Positions 56,301-64,000 of a stretch of 64,000 bases of DNA are shown here, piece by piece. The translations under genes were made by a program, and so were the position numbers. Origin of the DNA: Saccharothrix tamanrassetensis. Lineage in GTDB: Bacteria > Actinomycetota > Actinomycetes > Mycobacteriales > Pseudonocardiaceae. The first letter of the stretch is position 1. Each line of letters opens with the position of its first letter. The stretch is taken from assembly GCF_014203665.1 (NCBI RefSeq), contig NZ_JACHJN010000001.1, forward strand, positions 1,105,989 to 1,169,988, given 5' to 3'. The notes below the pieces were generated by a model. That model made no database searches, was not told where the DNA came from, and saw only the letters and a list, made by a program, of their open reading frames with translations.

Positions 56301-57654
56301 TACTGCAACGGCACTCGTGTGTCTCGTAGTGGATCATGTGGTGTGTGGTTGTGGATCTGGCTGTGGCGGAGTTGGAGCGGGTGCACGTGTTGATCGCGGG
56401 GCGGTTCACGCGGTCGGAGCCGCGGGCCCGGTCGCGGGAGTATCTGCTGGGGTTGACCGCGGGGTTGGAGCGCAAGAACGGCTGGACGCTGGCCGAGCGG
56501 GCCGGTGAGGTGTCCCCGGACGGGATGCAGCGGCTGCTGCGGCGGGCGGATTGGGACGTCGACGGTGTGCGTGACGACCTGCGCGACTATGTGGTGGAGC
56601 ACCTGGGTGACCGCGACGGGGTGTTGATCGTGGGACGAGAGCGGGTTCCTGAAGAAGGGCCGGCGGTCGGCGGGGGTGCAGCGGCAGTACTCCGGCACCG
56701 CCGGGCGGGTGGAGAACTGCCAGATCGGGGTGTTTCTGGCCTACGGCTCGGCGCGCGGTCACGCGTTGATCGACCGGGAGTTGTACCTGCCCGAGTCCTG
56801 GACCTCGGATCGGGACCGTTGCCGGGCCGCCGGCGTTCCGGACGGGGTCGGGTTCGCCACCAAGCCCCGGCTGGCGATGGCCATGCTGGAGCGGGCCTTC
56901 GACGCCAGGGTGCCGTTCGGGTGGGTGACCGGTGACGAGGCCTACGGTCAGGTCGGGTACCTGCGGTCCTGGTTGGAGCACCGCGACGCGGCCCACGTGC
57001 TGGTGACCCGCCGCAACGACGCGGTGGTTACCACCGACGGCGGGCAGGTCGCCGCCGAGGAGCTGGTCGCGGGCCTGCCCGCGCAGGCGTGGCGGCGGTT
57101 GTCGGTGGGGGCGGGGGCGCACGGCCCGCGCGAGTACGACTGGGCGAGGCTGCCGATCCGCACCGACTGGAAACCGGGACGCGGACACTGGCTGCTCGCG
57201 CGCCGCTCGATCTCCCGGCCCGACGAGTTGGCCTTCTACCTCTGCTACGGGCCCCGGCGCGCCACGCTGCTGGACCTGGCCTGGATCGCCGGGGCGAGGT
57301 GGCGGGTCGAGGAGTGTTTCCAGCAGGCCAAGAACGAGGCGGGATTGGATCACTACCAGGTCCGGTCCTTCCGGGCCTGGTATGCCCACATCACCCTGTC
57401 CATGCTCGCCCACGCCTGGCTCGCGGTGTCGCGTTGCCTTGCCACAAAAGGGGAACCGGCCACGACGAGCCGGGCATGATCGGCTTCACGTTACCGGAGA
57501 TCAGACGCCTGCTGATCAACCTGGTCCTGCATCACCGGCCCACCGTCGAGCATGTCTGGTCCTGGTCGTGTTGGCGCCGACGACGCCAACACCAGGCCCG
57601 CCTCAGCCACTACAAAGGACGCGGCTACCCACTCACCTGAGTGCCGTTGCAGTA
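56301..57654 (+). mobile_element. IS701-type insertion sequence, 1354 bp
   Basis: Terminal inverted repeats TACTGCAACGGCACTC are identical over 16 bp at both ends (56301-56316 and 57639-57654) and are bordered by CTAG on each side. One transposase fills the element. Boundaries are therefore precise. The insertion lies next to an IS3 remnant, so it may have landed in an older element. Confidence 0.9.
56336..57640 (+). pseudogene. IS701-type transposase, two frameshifts
   Basis: Frame 1 (from ATG 56336) gives AELERVHVLIAGRFTRSEPRARSREYLLGLTAGLERKNGWTLAE up to GVLIV. One extra G in GGG at 56632-56634 then shifts the frame exactly at the first catalytic Asp; dropping it restores VDESGFLKKGRRSAG. 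Frame 2 carries LIDRELYLPESW, WVTGDEAYG (second Asp) and ARWRVEECFQQAKNEAGLDHYQVR (Glu). A second shift near 57445-57470 (AAAAGGGG run) separates the C-terminus GFTLPEIRRLLINLV. Inactive as read, unless the runs are slippery or misread. Confidence 0.85.
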
Positions 57655-57658
57655 CTAG
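57655..57658. repeat. Target-site duplication CTAG, right
   Basis: Matches the left CTAG at 56297 and completes the duplication of the IS701-type element. Confidence 0.75.
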
Positions 57659-57679
57659 GGCGCCGCCCAACGACGGCAT

Positions 57680-57848
57680 GAGACTCGTCAGGGCGGCGGT
57701 CTGACCGGAGTCGATCGACCAGCCGACGACGCGGCGGAATGGACGTCGGGATGACCGCGCAGTACACCTTTCCCTCACGGGTCGGGCGTTCGGTGATGTC
57801 GGTGACCTACACCGGATCGGCGTGGCGCGGGCGAAGTCGCGGTCGACC
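57680..57848 (-). pseudogene. IS3-family OrfB fragment
   Basis: The minus-strand frame reads MDLVDRDFARATP and ends RRPFRRVVGWSIDSGQTAAL, bracketing the first Asp region of IS3-type OrfB (usual pattern DLVxRDFxxxxP...FSRRVVGWSI). The middle is frameshifted. It is interrupted at its downstream side by the IS701-type element. Confidence 0.6.
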
Positions 57849-57973
57849 AGGTCCACCGCGGTGGCGTGTCGTGCCTCGGACGCGGGCGGCGTCGGCGGGG
57901 CAGGCCCTTGATTCCGTTGCGGCGCATGAGAAGTGCGATGGTGTTGTGCCCGACGGTGGTTGTCCCGTGCGGG

Positions 57974-58470
57974 GTCTGGGAGGCCGTCTACATCAACGAA
58001 GGGTTACTGCGCAACGACTCCGACATTCAGCCCGACACCATCCACGCCGACACCCAAGGCCAGTCCCTGCCTGTTTTCGGACTCGCGGCGCTGCTGGGAT
58101 TCGACCTGCTCCCGTGCATCCGCAACTGGGCCGGCCTGAACTTCTACCGGCCCAGCGCGGACACCGGGTTCGAGCACACCGACTCGCTGTTCGGCGACCA
58201 CGTGATCGACCGGGGCTGATCGAGACGCACTGGACGGATCTGCTGTGCACCGGGATCTCAATCAGCGAGGGCCGCCTGTCGTCGGTGACGCTGCTGCGGC
58301 GGCTGGGCGACAACTCCCGCAAGAACCGCCTGTACCGGGCCCGCTTCGGCGGCGAGTTGATCGGCCGCAACGACCCGGACTACCAGCAAAAGATCATCAA
58401 GTGCAACGAGCTGCTCGCGAACTGCGTGATCTACTCCGACTCCTGGTGCCGGTGCGCTGTTCCCCGGCGA
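57974..58470 (+). pseudogene. Tn3-family transposase fragment
   Basis: WEAVYINEGLLRNDSDIQPDTIHADTQGQS, LLGFDLLPCIRNWAGLNFYRPSAD and HTDSLFGDHVIDRG, then a stop at 58217 and in the next frame LIETHWTDLLCTGISISEGRLSSVTLLRRL. This is the C-terminal DDE region of a Tn3-family transposase with a frameshift and both ends missing. Confidence 0.8.
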
Positions 58471-58501
58471 CGTCAGCACGACGGCCTAGCCATCGGGTAG
58501 G

Positions 58502-58537
58502 TCGGCCTGACCGGTATCGATGAGCTGGTCAGGCCGA
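58502..58537. terminator. Hairpin after the Tn3 remnant
   Basis: 11-bp arms TCGGCCTGACC and complement around a 14-nt loop. A second hairpin, TCGACCAC-GTCAA-GTGGTCGA, lies at 58564-58584. Both sit downstream of the minus-strand epoxide hydrolase and could end its transcript. Confidence 0.45.
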
Positions 58538-58667
58538 AACCGCGAGGTCACGTTACCCACATTTCGACCACGTCAAGTGGTCGAGCTCGGGCCTCGGCCG
58601 AAGAGAGATTCACATACTGTCCGATGGCTCGAAGAGTTTCAGGCGACATGAACCGGATCACGAGCCA

Positions 58668-59612
58668 CTAAATGACATCCTGCCGTTCCAGCCATTTCGT
58701 GATCGCCTGGTTCGTTTCTGCCGGCTTCTCTTGCTGGATCCAATGACCACAATCCAGATTGACCACTTCCACATTGGGCACGAACTCGGCCGGCTTGTCA
58801 GACCTCTGGACCGCATCCCGATCGCCGTAGATCATGAGCGTTGGCTGCTGGATGATCGGGTCCACGTCCGCCAGCAAGTGCCAGTTGCGGTCGAGGTTTC
58901 TGTACCAATTCACACTGCCCGTGAACCCTGTCGATTCGAAGGCGGAGACGAAAACGGCCAGTTCACTGTCGCTCATCACGGGCTCGCCGAGTGGGGTTTC
59001 CGCTCTGGCGAGATCGATCAACGCCATACCCGGCTGAGGCTCCCTGGGGGGCTCGTTCTTCCGGTACATGTTGCGAAGGAACTGGAAGGTGTTCTCTTCG
59101 AACACGGCGTCCGCGACGCCTGGCCGCCGATTGAAGTGGACGAAGTAGAAGTCGCCACCGAGCACATCTTCCATGGACTCGATCCAGGGCTTTTCTCCGC
59201 GCTCCTGGTAAGGCAAGCTCAGGTTGATCACTTTGTTCACCCGGTTCGGATGCAGCAGGGTCAGTCCCCAGACGACCATTGCACCCCAGTCATGACCAAC
59301 AAAGGCCGCATCCTCGTATCCGTAGTGATCGAGGAGTCCGACGAGATCACCCGACAGGTGTTCAATGTCGTAGTCCGTCACTTCTGCCGGACGGGACGAG
59401 TTGCCATAACCCCGCTGGTTCGGGACGATGACATGGTAGCCCGCTGCGACAAGGGCGGGCACCTGGTGGCGCCAGGAGAAGGCATGCTCCGGCCAGCCGT
59501 GGCACAGCACAATGGGCTTTCCTGCATTCTGTCGGCCTGCTTCGAAGACTTCGAGTTCCACGCCGTTGACTGGAACAACGGTGGGCTCGGGAAAGCCGGC
59601 TGGATTGAACAT
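58668..59612 (-). CDS. Epoxide-hydrolase-like alpha/beta hydrolase
   Basis: 314 residues. HGWPEHAFSWRHQVPAL (oxyanion HGxP), FVGHDWGAMVVWGL with Asp106 as nucleophile, cap-domain tyrosine in NWYRNLDRNW (about 237), LMIYGDRDAV for the acid and LDCGHWIQQEKP for His (about 288). An Asp nucleophile plus a cap tyrosine is typical of soluble epoxide hydrolases; fluoroacetate and haloalkane dehalogenases are the alternatives. Divergent from a WYL-type regulator 188 bp away. Confidence 0.9.
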   Translation of the reverse strand: MFNPAGFPEPTVVPVNGVELEVFEAGRQNAGKPIVLCHGWPEHAFSWRHQVPALVAAGYHVIVPNQRGYGNSSRPAEVTDYDIEHLSGDLVGLLDHYGYEDAAFVGHDWGAMVVWGLTLLHPNRVNKVINLSLPYQERGEKPWIESMEDVLGGDFYFVHFNRRPGVADAVFEENTFQFLRNMYRKNEPPREPQPGMALIDLARAETPLGEPVMSDSELAVFVSAFESTGFTGSVNWYRNLDRNWHLLADVDPIIQQPTLMIYGDRDAVQRSDKPAEFVPNVEVVNLDCGHWIQQEKPAETNQAITKWLERQDVI

Positions 59613-59754
59613 CGAATTTCCTCACAATCTTTTCGGGGTGATCAGGCGACGGAGGTTCCCGACGATGGCGTCGGCGCACCCCTGACAGGCCGGGGCCGAC
59701 ACAATCGTGGGTGGTGGGACTCGTCGGTGAGGTCGTGTCGCCATCCTGCCGACC

Positions 59755-59781
59755 GAAACCGGTCACCCCATGACCGGTTTC
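59755..59781. promoter_or_regulatory. Perfect 11-bp dyad operator candidate
   Basis: GAAACCGGTCA-cccca-TGACCGGTTTC, ending 19 bp before the WYL regulator start and 143 bp from the epoxide hydrolase start. Its size, symmetry and place between a regulator and a divergent enzyme gene suggest the regulator's own operator. Confidence 0.6.
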
Positions 59782-59800
59782 ATGTGGAAGTGTTGCCGGC

Positions 59801-60748
59801 GTGCGAACCGACCGGCTGGTGGCCGTCCTCCTCCTGCTGCAACGGCGCGAGCAGGTGACAGCAGCGGAGGTCGCCCGGGAGTTGGAGGTCTCCGAGCGCA
59901 CCGCCCGCCGCGACCTCGACGCCCTCGCCATGGCCGGGGTGCCCGTGTACGCCATGCAGGGCCGAGGCGGCGGCTGGCGCCTCGTAGGCGGCGCCCGCAC
60001 CGACCTGTCCGGGTTGACCTCGAGTGAGACCCGCGCCCTGTTCCTGGTTGCCGGCCCGGCTTCGGCTGCGACGCCGGCCGTGAAAGCAGCCCTGCGCAAG
60101 CTCGTCCACGCCCTGCCGGAGCCCTTCCGGGTGCAGGCCGAGGCAGCAGCGTCATCGTTGGTCATGGACCCGCAACGATGGGGGTCGAGTCGGGTCGAGC
60201 ACCGACCACCTCGCTTCCTCGACGAACTCCAGGACGCGGTGATTCGCGGCGTCCAGGTGCGGCTCGGCTACGTCGACAGCAAAGGCGCCGAAACCGAGAG
60301 AACCGTCCACCCACTGGGCATCGTCGCCAAAGGTCCGTCGTGGTACCTCGTCTCCGACACCGAGGCCGGCCGGCGGACCTTCCGGATCGACCGCGTGTCG
60401 TCCGCCGACCCGACCGGCGATCCCGTGCGCCGGCCCGAGGACTTCGACCTCGCCGAGAGTTGGCACGAGATCGCCGACGAGATCGACCGCAGGCGAACGC
60501 CCCTCGAAATCCAGGCGGTGTGCGCGCCCCACGGGATCGGCCTGCTCCGGATGGGGCTCGGCAGTCGGCTCCAAGTCGGAGGCTCCACGACCGACGGCCG
60601 CATCAAGGTCCTGATCCGCGGCCACAACGAGTACACGCTCGCCGGCGAACTCGCCGGACTGGTCGAATGGCTCGAAGTGACCGGCCCTCCGGGTGTGCGA
60701 GACCACCTGGCCTCGATCGGCAACGCACTCGTCGAGCGATACGGTTGA
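59801..60748 (+). CDS. YafY/DeoR-type HTH regulator with WYL domain
   Basis: 315 residues from a GTG. HTH_11 at 1-58 (TDRLVAVLLLLQRREQVTAAEVARELEVSERTARRDLDALA) and the YafY GGGW segment AMQGRGGGWRLVGG. The WYL domain at about 140-230 has VRLGYVDSKGAE, TVHPLGIVAKGPSWYLVSDTEAGRRTFRIDRV, and a WCX-like C-terminus follows. WYL domains often sense nucleic acids or nucleotides, though many YafY-like proteins regulate neighbours in response to unknown ligands. Probably controls the epoxide hydrolase through the dyad between them. Confidence 0.9.
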   Translation: MRTDRLVAVLLLLQRREQVTAAEVARELEVSERTARRDLDALAMAGVPVYAMQGRGGGWRLVGGARTDLSGLTSSETRALFLVAGPASAATPAVKAALRKLVHALPEPFRVQAEAAASSLVMDPQRWGSSRVEHRPPRFLDELQDAVIRGVQVRLGYVDSKGAETERTVHPLGIVAKGPSWYLVSDTEAGRRTFRIDRVSSADPTGDPVRRPEDFDLAESWHEIADEIDRRRTPLEIQAVCAPHGIGLLRMGLGSRLQVGGSTTDGRIKVLIRGHNEYTLAGELAGLVEWLEVTGPPGVRDHLASIGNALVERYG

Positions 60749-61280
60749 GACCGTCCCACAGCGTCGAAGTGCGGACCTTGGAGGCGTCCTCGCGCGGAAG
60801 GTGGTGTCCCGGTCGACGCGGAGCCTGTTTCCGATTGCCCACTGGAACCGCTACTGCCGGTCCATATACCCCGATCGCCGCCACTACCCCGGTCGCGTCC
60901 TCCTACTGTCTCTACAGAACGCAGCGGCTGCCTACGCCGAAACAGTCTGACCGTCCCGCTCAGCTCGCGGCGCCAGACGGCGAGGTCGACCTGATCGCGC
61001 CAAGTGGGCCAGACCCAGGATTCACCCGTCGTCAGGGAGTCAGTGCAGCGTGACCGTCTCGACCCGACGTTCCTCGGCGTCACCTGATGGAGTGACTAAA
61101 GCGGGGAGCCGACTACCGCAGGACAGGGCGGGAAGCCCAGTGAAGCAAGAGTTCGGCCAGCTCCCTCCAGGAGGTGTTCATCATGCGACAGGTCTGGTGA
61201 ACGTCCGGTGGGTGCTCCGCTCGGAGAGCAAACAAGTCGATGTGATGGCTGCACGTCGAGTAATCGCTCGTGCGCGTTCC

Positions 61281-61317
61281 CTGAGGACCGGATCATGGTC
61301 CATGATCCGGGCCTCAG
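61281..61317. repeat. 37-bp near-perfect dyad
   Basis: Arms CTGAGG-A-CCGGATCATGG and CCATGATCCGG-G-CCTCAG around a single T: 17 of 18 positions pair. The one-base centre favours a DNA operator or cruciform over an RNA hairpin. Confidence 0.6.
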
Positions 61318-61794
61318 TGACGGATCCTCTGTCCGCCAGGCGAGGTGTCGCGTTCTGGTCCGTACTTGCAGACTTGTCCTGCGGTCGTGCCGTGCAGGTT
61401 GTGCGGCTTGCTGATGACACGAGGTCGAGTTCGTCGTCCGCCCGTATCCCGGTGAGACACCTACCGCACCGAACCCGGTGGCCGCGCCCGGACCTGCGTT
61501 CGCCCCGGCGTGGCCACGACGAGGCCGCCCACCTGAGCACGGACCAGGGCTGGATCGGCGACGTGGCACTTTTCCCGGAACACTCGGAGTCCTGAGCCCG
61601 ATCGCGGCCCGCGACGAATCAAAACCCGGAGAGCGTCTCTCGCGACGCTACCGGTGCCTGGTCTTCGTCCGGATTTCCCATGGGTGACTTGCCGTCCTGT
61701 GGTGCGCGAGACCAGGGCGTGGTGTCGCGCTCCGACCGGATCTTCACCGCGTGCAGCCGGTGAACCCGGACGGCCGCAGCCGGCCCGATGCCTC

Positions 61795-61990
61795 CGCATC
61801 GGGGATCTGCGGGATCGGGGAGTCGGGGGTGCGGGCCAGGATCAGCATGCGCCGTCGGCTCCAGTGGGCGTCCGTGCCATCCTCGGCCAGGAACCTCACC
61901 TGAGCGAACCCGGCTTCGCGCAGCCACTCCTCATACTCCGACAAGCTCGGCAATCGCAATGACCATGAGCACTCCCGATTCTTCCCGCCA
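61795..61990 (-). pseudogene. C-terminal fragment of a SAM-dependent methyltransferase (tentative)
   Basis: The frame reads SLSEYEEWLREAGFAQVRFL, then HWSRRRMLILARTP, a pattern seen at the C-terminus of small-molecule methyltransferases (EYxxWLxxAGF...). No SAM-binding motif lies upstream in any frame. Confidence 0.3.
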
Positions 61991-62350
61991 CGCACCACGG
62001 TGCGACGAGAGGTGAGGACATTCCCACGTCCAGCAACACGCGGAACGTCTGTGTATGCCGCGATGCGGGGCGTGTGCACGTCAGCTTGGCAGCCGCGGGC
62101 CGGTACGAGCGGTGCTTGCGCGAGATGCTGCTGCGGGTCTTGGGCACGGTCGTCACGACCGGCGATGTCCGCGTCGACCGCGCCAGCACACCTCATCCAG
62201 GCCGAGGACCGCCCGTGGATGTGTCCGTCCTGTCCGGTGACGGCACGACCGGGTACCGGTCATGAGCCGCACGCCTGCTTCCGCACCCGCGCAATCCGGT
62301 CGCCCGCGTTCCGCGATGATCGTTTCCCGCGTGGCGCGGAAGGCCGTGGG

Positions 62351-64000
62351 TCACGCGACGGTATCCGGGCTGTCGCCGGTTGTGTCACCGAGATCATCGA
62401 GTTGTTGTTGGACGCGTTCGGCGTCGGTGTCGCGGCCTTGTTCCCGGTACAGCGCCAGGGCTTCCCGCCACGCCGTGCGGGCCTGGTCGTGGTGTCCGAG
62501 GGCGGCGTGAAGGTGGCCGAGTTTGCCGAGGGTATCCGGGACCTCATAGGTGTAGCCGAGGGTGCGGAACAGGACGAGGGCCTGCTGGTAGTGCTCGACG
62601 GCCTGCCGGTGGTCGCCGGTGCGGTGGGCGATGAATCCCAGGCTGTCCAAAGTAGACGCCTCACCGATTGAGTCGTGGTGGTGTCGGTTCAGGGCGAGGG
62701 CGGCGCGGCAGTGGTCGCGGGCGGTGTCGAAGTCACCGAGGCGCGCGGCGTACCAACCCACCTGGCTGAGCGCGTCCGCTTCCCACACCGGCTGGTCGAG
62801 GGCGCGGTGGAGGTCGAGGGCGTGTCGTGCGTGGTTCAGTGCCTGCCGGTCGTCACCCTGTCCTTCCCAGGTGAGCGCCAGCGTTTGGTGGATGTAGGCC
62901 TGTTCGGTGGTGTCGTGGTGGCGCGCGGCCAAGGCGAGGGCCCGGTCCAAGTGCCCGACGGCTTCCTTGTGCAGACCTAGGCAGGTATAGGCGTCGCCTA
63001 GGTTCCGGTGTGCCCGGATGCGGGTGGTGGGTTCCGGTAGGTGAGCGGAGGCGTCCAGCGCGGCCCGCCACGAGGCGAGTCTGTCGCGCAGGCACCCCCG
63101 CCGGACGTGGAAGACGTCCAGTGCCCACGCGAGGTGCCAGACAACCTGATGGCGACCGAGGGCGACGGCCGCGCGCTGGGTGGCGAGCAGGGTGGCGTGT
63201 TCGGCCTCCAGCCAGTCCGTCGCGGCCTCGGCGTCGGGCAGCGGATGTGGGTGGACGCCGGGTGCGGGCGGGTCGGGCCGCAGAAGCTGGCGGTGGGGGT
63301 CCAGGAGGCGGTCCGCGGCGAAAGTGGTGTGCAGGTGGAAGTCCACCACCCGGGCCAGGGCCGTCTCCCGCACGTCGGCGGGCAGGTCCTGGGCGATGGT
63401 GGCGGCGTAGTCGCGGACCAGGTCGTGCATCGCGTACCGGCCCTGTGGACGTCGTTCGAGCATCGACGCCTCTTCGAGCGCCGACAGCGCCTTGCGTGCG
63501 CCGGCCGAGGGGAGGTCGGTGAGGGCGGCCACGGCGGGCGCGGTGGTGTCGGGACCGGGGGCGATGCCGAGTAGTGCGAACACCGTCCGTTGCTGGTCGG
63601 TGAGGCGGCGTAGGGACCAGGACAGGACGGTGGGCAGGCTGGCGGCGGGGTCGGTGTCGTGGTCGAGGGTTTCCAGTCCCGGTTCGCGTAGTTCCGCGGC
63701 GATTTCGGTCAGGGGGATGCAGGGTCGGGTGACGGCGTTGCGGGCGGTGATCGCCAATGCCAGTGGGTGCCGTCCGCACAGCCTGATCAGCTCGTCGGTC
63801 ACCTCTGACTCGTCGGCTACTCGTTGCCGGCCGAGGCGTGCGGCCAGCAGGGTGCGGGCCTCGTTGGTGGTGAGGACGTCCAGGGGCAGGTGGTGGGCGC
63901 CGTGCCGGTCGATCAGGGACGGCAGTCGGTGGCGGCCGGTGACCAGTACGGTGCAGGTCGGGCTGCCGGGCAGCAGCGGGACGACCTGCTCGGGGGTGGC
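62351..64000 (-). CDS. AfsR-type regulator, N-terminus beyond the window edge
   Basis: About 549 codons are visible and the frame is open to the right edge. The visible part begins inside the NB-ARC domain (VVPLLPGSPTCTVLVTGRHRLPSL, LCGRHPLALAITARNA, PTVLSWSLRRLTDQQRTVFALLG, YAMHDLVRDYAA) and ends with TPRs (HLDRALALAARHHDTTEQAYIHQTLAL; REALALYREQGRDTDAERVQQQLDDL). It is a close paralogue of the AfsR-type protein at 41.8-44.6 kb, including the C-terminal block. The SARP domains should lie outside the window. Confidence 0.88.
   Translation of the reverse strand, partial: ATPEQVVPLLPGSPTCTVLVTGRHRLPSLIDRHGAHHLPLDVLTTNEARTLLAARLGRQRVADESEVTDELIRLCGRHPLALAITARNAVTRPCIPLTEIAAELREPGLETLDHDTDPAASLPTVLSWSLRRLTDQQRTVFALLGIAPGPDTTAPAVAALTDLPSAGARKALSALEEASMLERRPQGRYAMHDLVRDYAATIAQDLPADVRETALARVVDFHLHTTFAADRLLDPHRQLLRPDPPAPGVHPHPLPDAEAATDWLEAEHATLLATQRAAVALGRHQVVWHLAWALDVFHVRRGCLRDRLASWRAALDASAHLPEPTTRIRAHRNLGDAYTCLGLHKEAVGHLDRALALAARHHDTTEQAYIHQTLALTWEGQGDDRQALNHARHALDLHRALDQPVWEADALSQVGWYAARLGDFDTARDHCRAALALNRHHHDSIGEASTLDSLGFIAHRTGDHRQAVEHYQQALVLFRTLGYTYEVPDTLGKLGHLHAALGHHDQARTAWREALALYREQGRDTDAERVQQQLDDLGDTTGDSPDTVA

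Larger units (their letters stand above)
60749..62350. other. 1.6-kb region without a recognisable intact gene
   Basis: No intact family was recognised on either strand. It holds a 37-bp dyad (61281-61317) and a methyltransferase C-terminal fragment (61795-61990). Open frames here have no good ribosome sites or known motifs. Possibly decayed DNA. Confidence 0.5.

Noticed and set aside
61050..61595. 181-residue plus-strand frame covering the 37-bp dyad
   Set aside because: Ser/Arg-rich composition, no ribosome site and no recognisable motif; treated as non-coding.

Overview
The window is high-GC DNA with many GTG starts, tight ATGA/TGATG overlaps, SARP/AfsR regulators, a treS-mak pair, an F420-type luciferase-like oxidoreductase, a class III lanthipeptide locus and IS701-type elements. 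This points to a filamentous actinomycete; a member of the Pseudonocardiaceae or a relative would fit, but that is inference. No rRNA, tRNA or CRISPR array was seen.

0-12 kb: a DUF4241-like protein, a membrane pentapeptide-repeat protein, and a coupled pair made of an IS701-transposase-like protein lacking its expected catalytic residues and a cyclic-nucleotide-domain histidine kinase. A membrane protein, an MmyB-type helix-turn-helix regulator, a LuxR/LAL-like ATPase without an HTH, and a lone KS-AT-ACP polyketide synthase follow.

12-22 kb: nine tightly spaced minus-strand genes, probably one transcript read from 21823 down to 12372: PfpI, TPP enzyme, PfpI, AGE-type epimerase, STAS, GlgX, STAS, RsbW-like kinase, PP2C/RsbU phosphatase. 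It combines a complete partner-switching module with sugar and carbonyl chemistry.

22-40 kb: a receiver/thioredoxin-reductase-like fusion followed by many small redox or tailoring-type proteins (EthD dimer, muconolactone-isomerase-like, NTF2-ankyrin fusion, alpha/beta hydrolase, FAD monooxygenase, cupin, ABM-like, quinone reductase, a second TPP decarboxylase, MFS pump, HbpS/GlcG-like, SnoaL-like, LLM oxidoreductase). TreS and a maltokinase with a premature stop sit in the middle. A 17-bp dyad (consensus TGGYNCTCCNNGTACCA, full palindrome TGGTACTnnnAGTACCA) recurs in four divergent intergenic regions here and beside the MmyB-type regulator. This suggests a local regulon.

40-50 kb: integrase and transposase debris, a methyltransferase, a full AfsR-type regulator, then a compact class III lanthipeptide locus: LanKC synthetase, a 45-residue precursor with two SxxSxxC motifs, a hairpin, and an ABC exporter. 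A truncated integrase abuts the exporter.

50-64 kb: a SARP with one transmembrane helix and a ricin-type lectin domain, a small secreted protein, a decayed zone of IS256, IS3, Tn3 and regulator fragments, one IS701-type element with a CTAG target duplication and frameshifted transposase, a squalene-cyclase-like toroid protein, an epoxide hydrolase divergent from a WYL regulator around a perfect 11-bp dyad, about 1.6 kb without a recognisable gene but holding a 37-bp dyad, and a second AfsR-type regulator running off the right edge.
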